From Cyanoderma ruficeps (lineage: Eukaryota; Chordata; Aves; Passeriformes; Timaliidae), in contig VZDJ01000046.1 in NCBI GenBank assembly GCA_008694505.1, positions 2,877,959 through 2,941,958 of the forward strand: 64,000 nucleotides of DNA. The letters run 5' to 3'. The position numbers and the translations under genes were made by a program. The notes under the pieces are model-generated. The model was not told the origin of the DNA, did no database searches, and saw only the letters and a program-made list of their open reading frames with translations. Below are positions 40,192 to 64,000 of this stretch, in pieces (position 1 is the first letter of the stretch; every line of letters starts with the position of its first letter).

Positions 40192-40783
40192 GGCAAAGTC
40201 AACACGGCTGCTGCATCCTCACACCAGATCCGAGCCGAGCATCACTCCTTGATTGTAACCGCGTAAGGCACAGGACAGTGTGAAACGCCGCCCCGCCGGA
40301 GCCGCCGGCTGCTCCAGCGGGGCTGGTCCCCTTGAGAACGGGGACGCCCGGGTCCCCCCGACTCTGTGGTCTGAGGATCATCTCCTCCGGCTTGGCTGAA
40401 GGCCCTGTCTGTTCCTCTGCGAAAGGTGGTGATGGCCACTTGAGCATCCGATTTCCCCCACCGGTCCTGGGGATGCCGCCAGCACCGCCGCCGTGCTGGG
40501 GGGACATTTCCCGTTTGCCACACTTGCCCCGACAGAGCAGTCACTTGGCGAGGGGGGACGACCCCGGTACCGCTGGCGGCAGCGAGGTTACGTGGTCCAG
40601 AACCCGCACGGGCCGGGAAATCCCTCGCTCTGAATTCCCGGCGCCGACAGTCCCGAGCGCAGCTTGAAAATCCGACAGCGCGGCGGGGCCGAGGCAGCGG
40701 CGAGCAGCGAGAAGGGACTGTCAGGACAGCCCCGGGCGAGGTCCGACCCTCCCGCCGGCGCTTCCCAACCCCGCTGCCAGCGC

Positions 40784-63583
<22,800 letters not shown>

Positions 63584-64000
63584 CTAATCAGACAAAGGGA
63601 ATGATCAGAACTGGCCAGAGCCCTGTGGACACACCATGTGAAACCCTGTATTTGGCTTCCCGTGACCCTATTACCCAAGAACTGTTAAAAAAAAAAAAAA
63701 AGAAAGAAAGAAGACATGCACGTAATCTGGAGTGATCCAAAAACCATTCACAAACAATTCACATCTGCTAATAAAACAGTCTAATAAGATTAAGATCCCA
63801 CAGATAAGGGCAAATACAGATATTTCACATAAAGACTGTTCCTGCACTCCATTATCTCCATACAGGCAGAGACTGATCACTGAACTGAAAAAACACTTTC
63901 AATCCCAAAATTAGCACCTCTCCTCTGTGCTCTCTAGACTCCAGTGGCAGCCTAGGCACTGCAGAGGTTCCTCTGTAACAGGGCAGAGGAACAGAGAGTG

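Overview
This is a vertebrate nuclear window, almost certainly from a bird and probably a songbird. Coding blocks are short GT-AG exons in long introns. The interspersed repeats are 3' ends of CR1 LINEs, plus one element that looks like an avian ERVL-type solo LTR. No operons, CRISPR arrays, tRNA or rRNA genes are visible. There are two assembly gaps: 3 N at 17169-17171 and 66 N at 61832-61897.

Three protein-coding genes were reconstructed exon by exon; all reading phases join without a frameshift. (1) Positions 1-26741, + strand: the 3' three quarters of DLEC1 (CFAP81), an axonemal protein built of ASH/MSP-like beta domains. Thirty exons encode 1319 residues, and the 5' end lies left of the window. 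(2) Positions 28642-37446, - strand: complete ACAA1, peroxisomal 3-ketoacyl-CoA thiolase. Twelve exons encode 430 residues with all catalytic residues, starting in a CpG-rich promoter with repeated GC-box/octamer modules. DLEC1 and ACAA1 converge tail to tail, as in mammals. (3) Positions 40784-63583, - strand: the 3' part of a MEKK2/MEKK3-type MAP kinase kinase kinase. Eleven exons encode 498 residues: a Ser/Pro-rich linker and a complete kinase domain. The 5' exons, expected to encode the PB1 domain, lie right of the window.

The most interesting point is the third gene. In human, ACAA1 is followed by MYD88 and OXSR1, while the two known family members, MAP3K2 and MAP3K3, lie on other chromosomes. 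The kinase here combines residues typical of each. Its neighbours (DLEC1/ACAA1, the 3p22 block with PLCD1, CTDSPL, ACVR2B and SCN5A) belong to the vertebrate paralogon that also contains the MAP3K3 region (17q23, with SCN4A). The simplest reading is a third whole-genome-duplication copy kept in this lineage and lost in mammals. That is inference and needs a phylogeny.

Other points of note are a CpG island over the last kinase exon, a polypurine tract beside the ACAA1 promoter, closely spaced opposing poly(A) signals between DLEC1 and ACAA1, and a 44-bp tandem repeat in the last ACAA1 intron. Human comparisons are from memory of the families; no database search was run.
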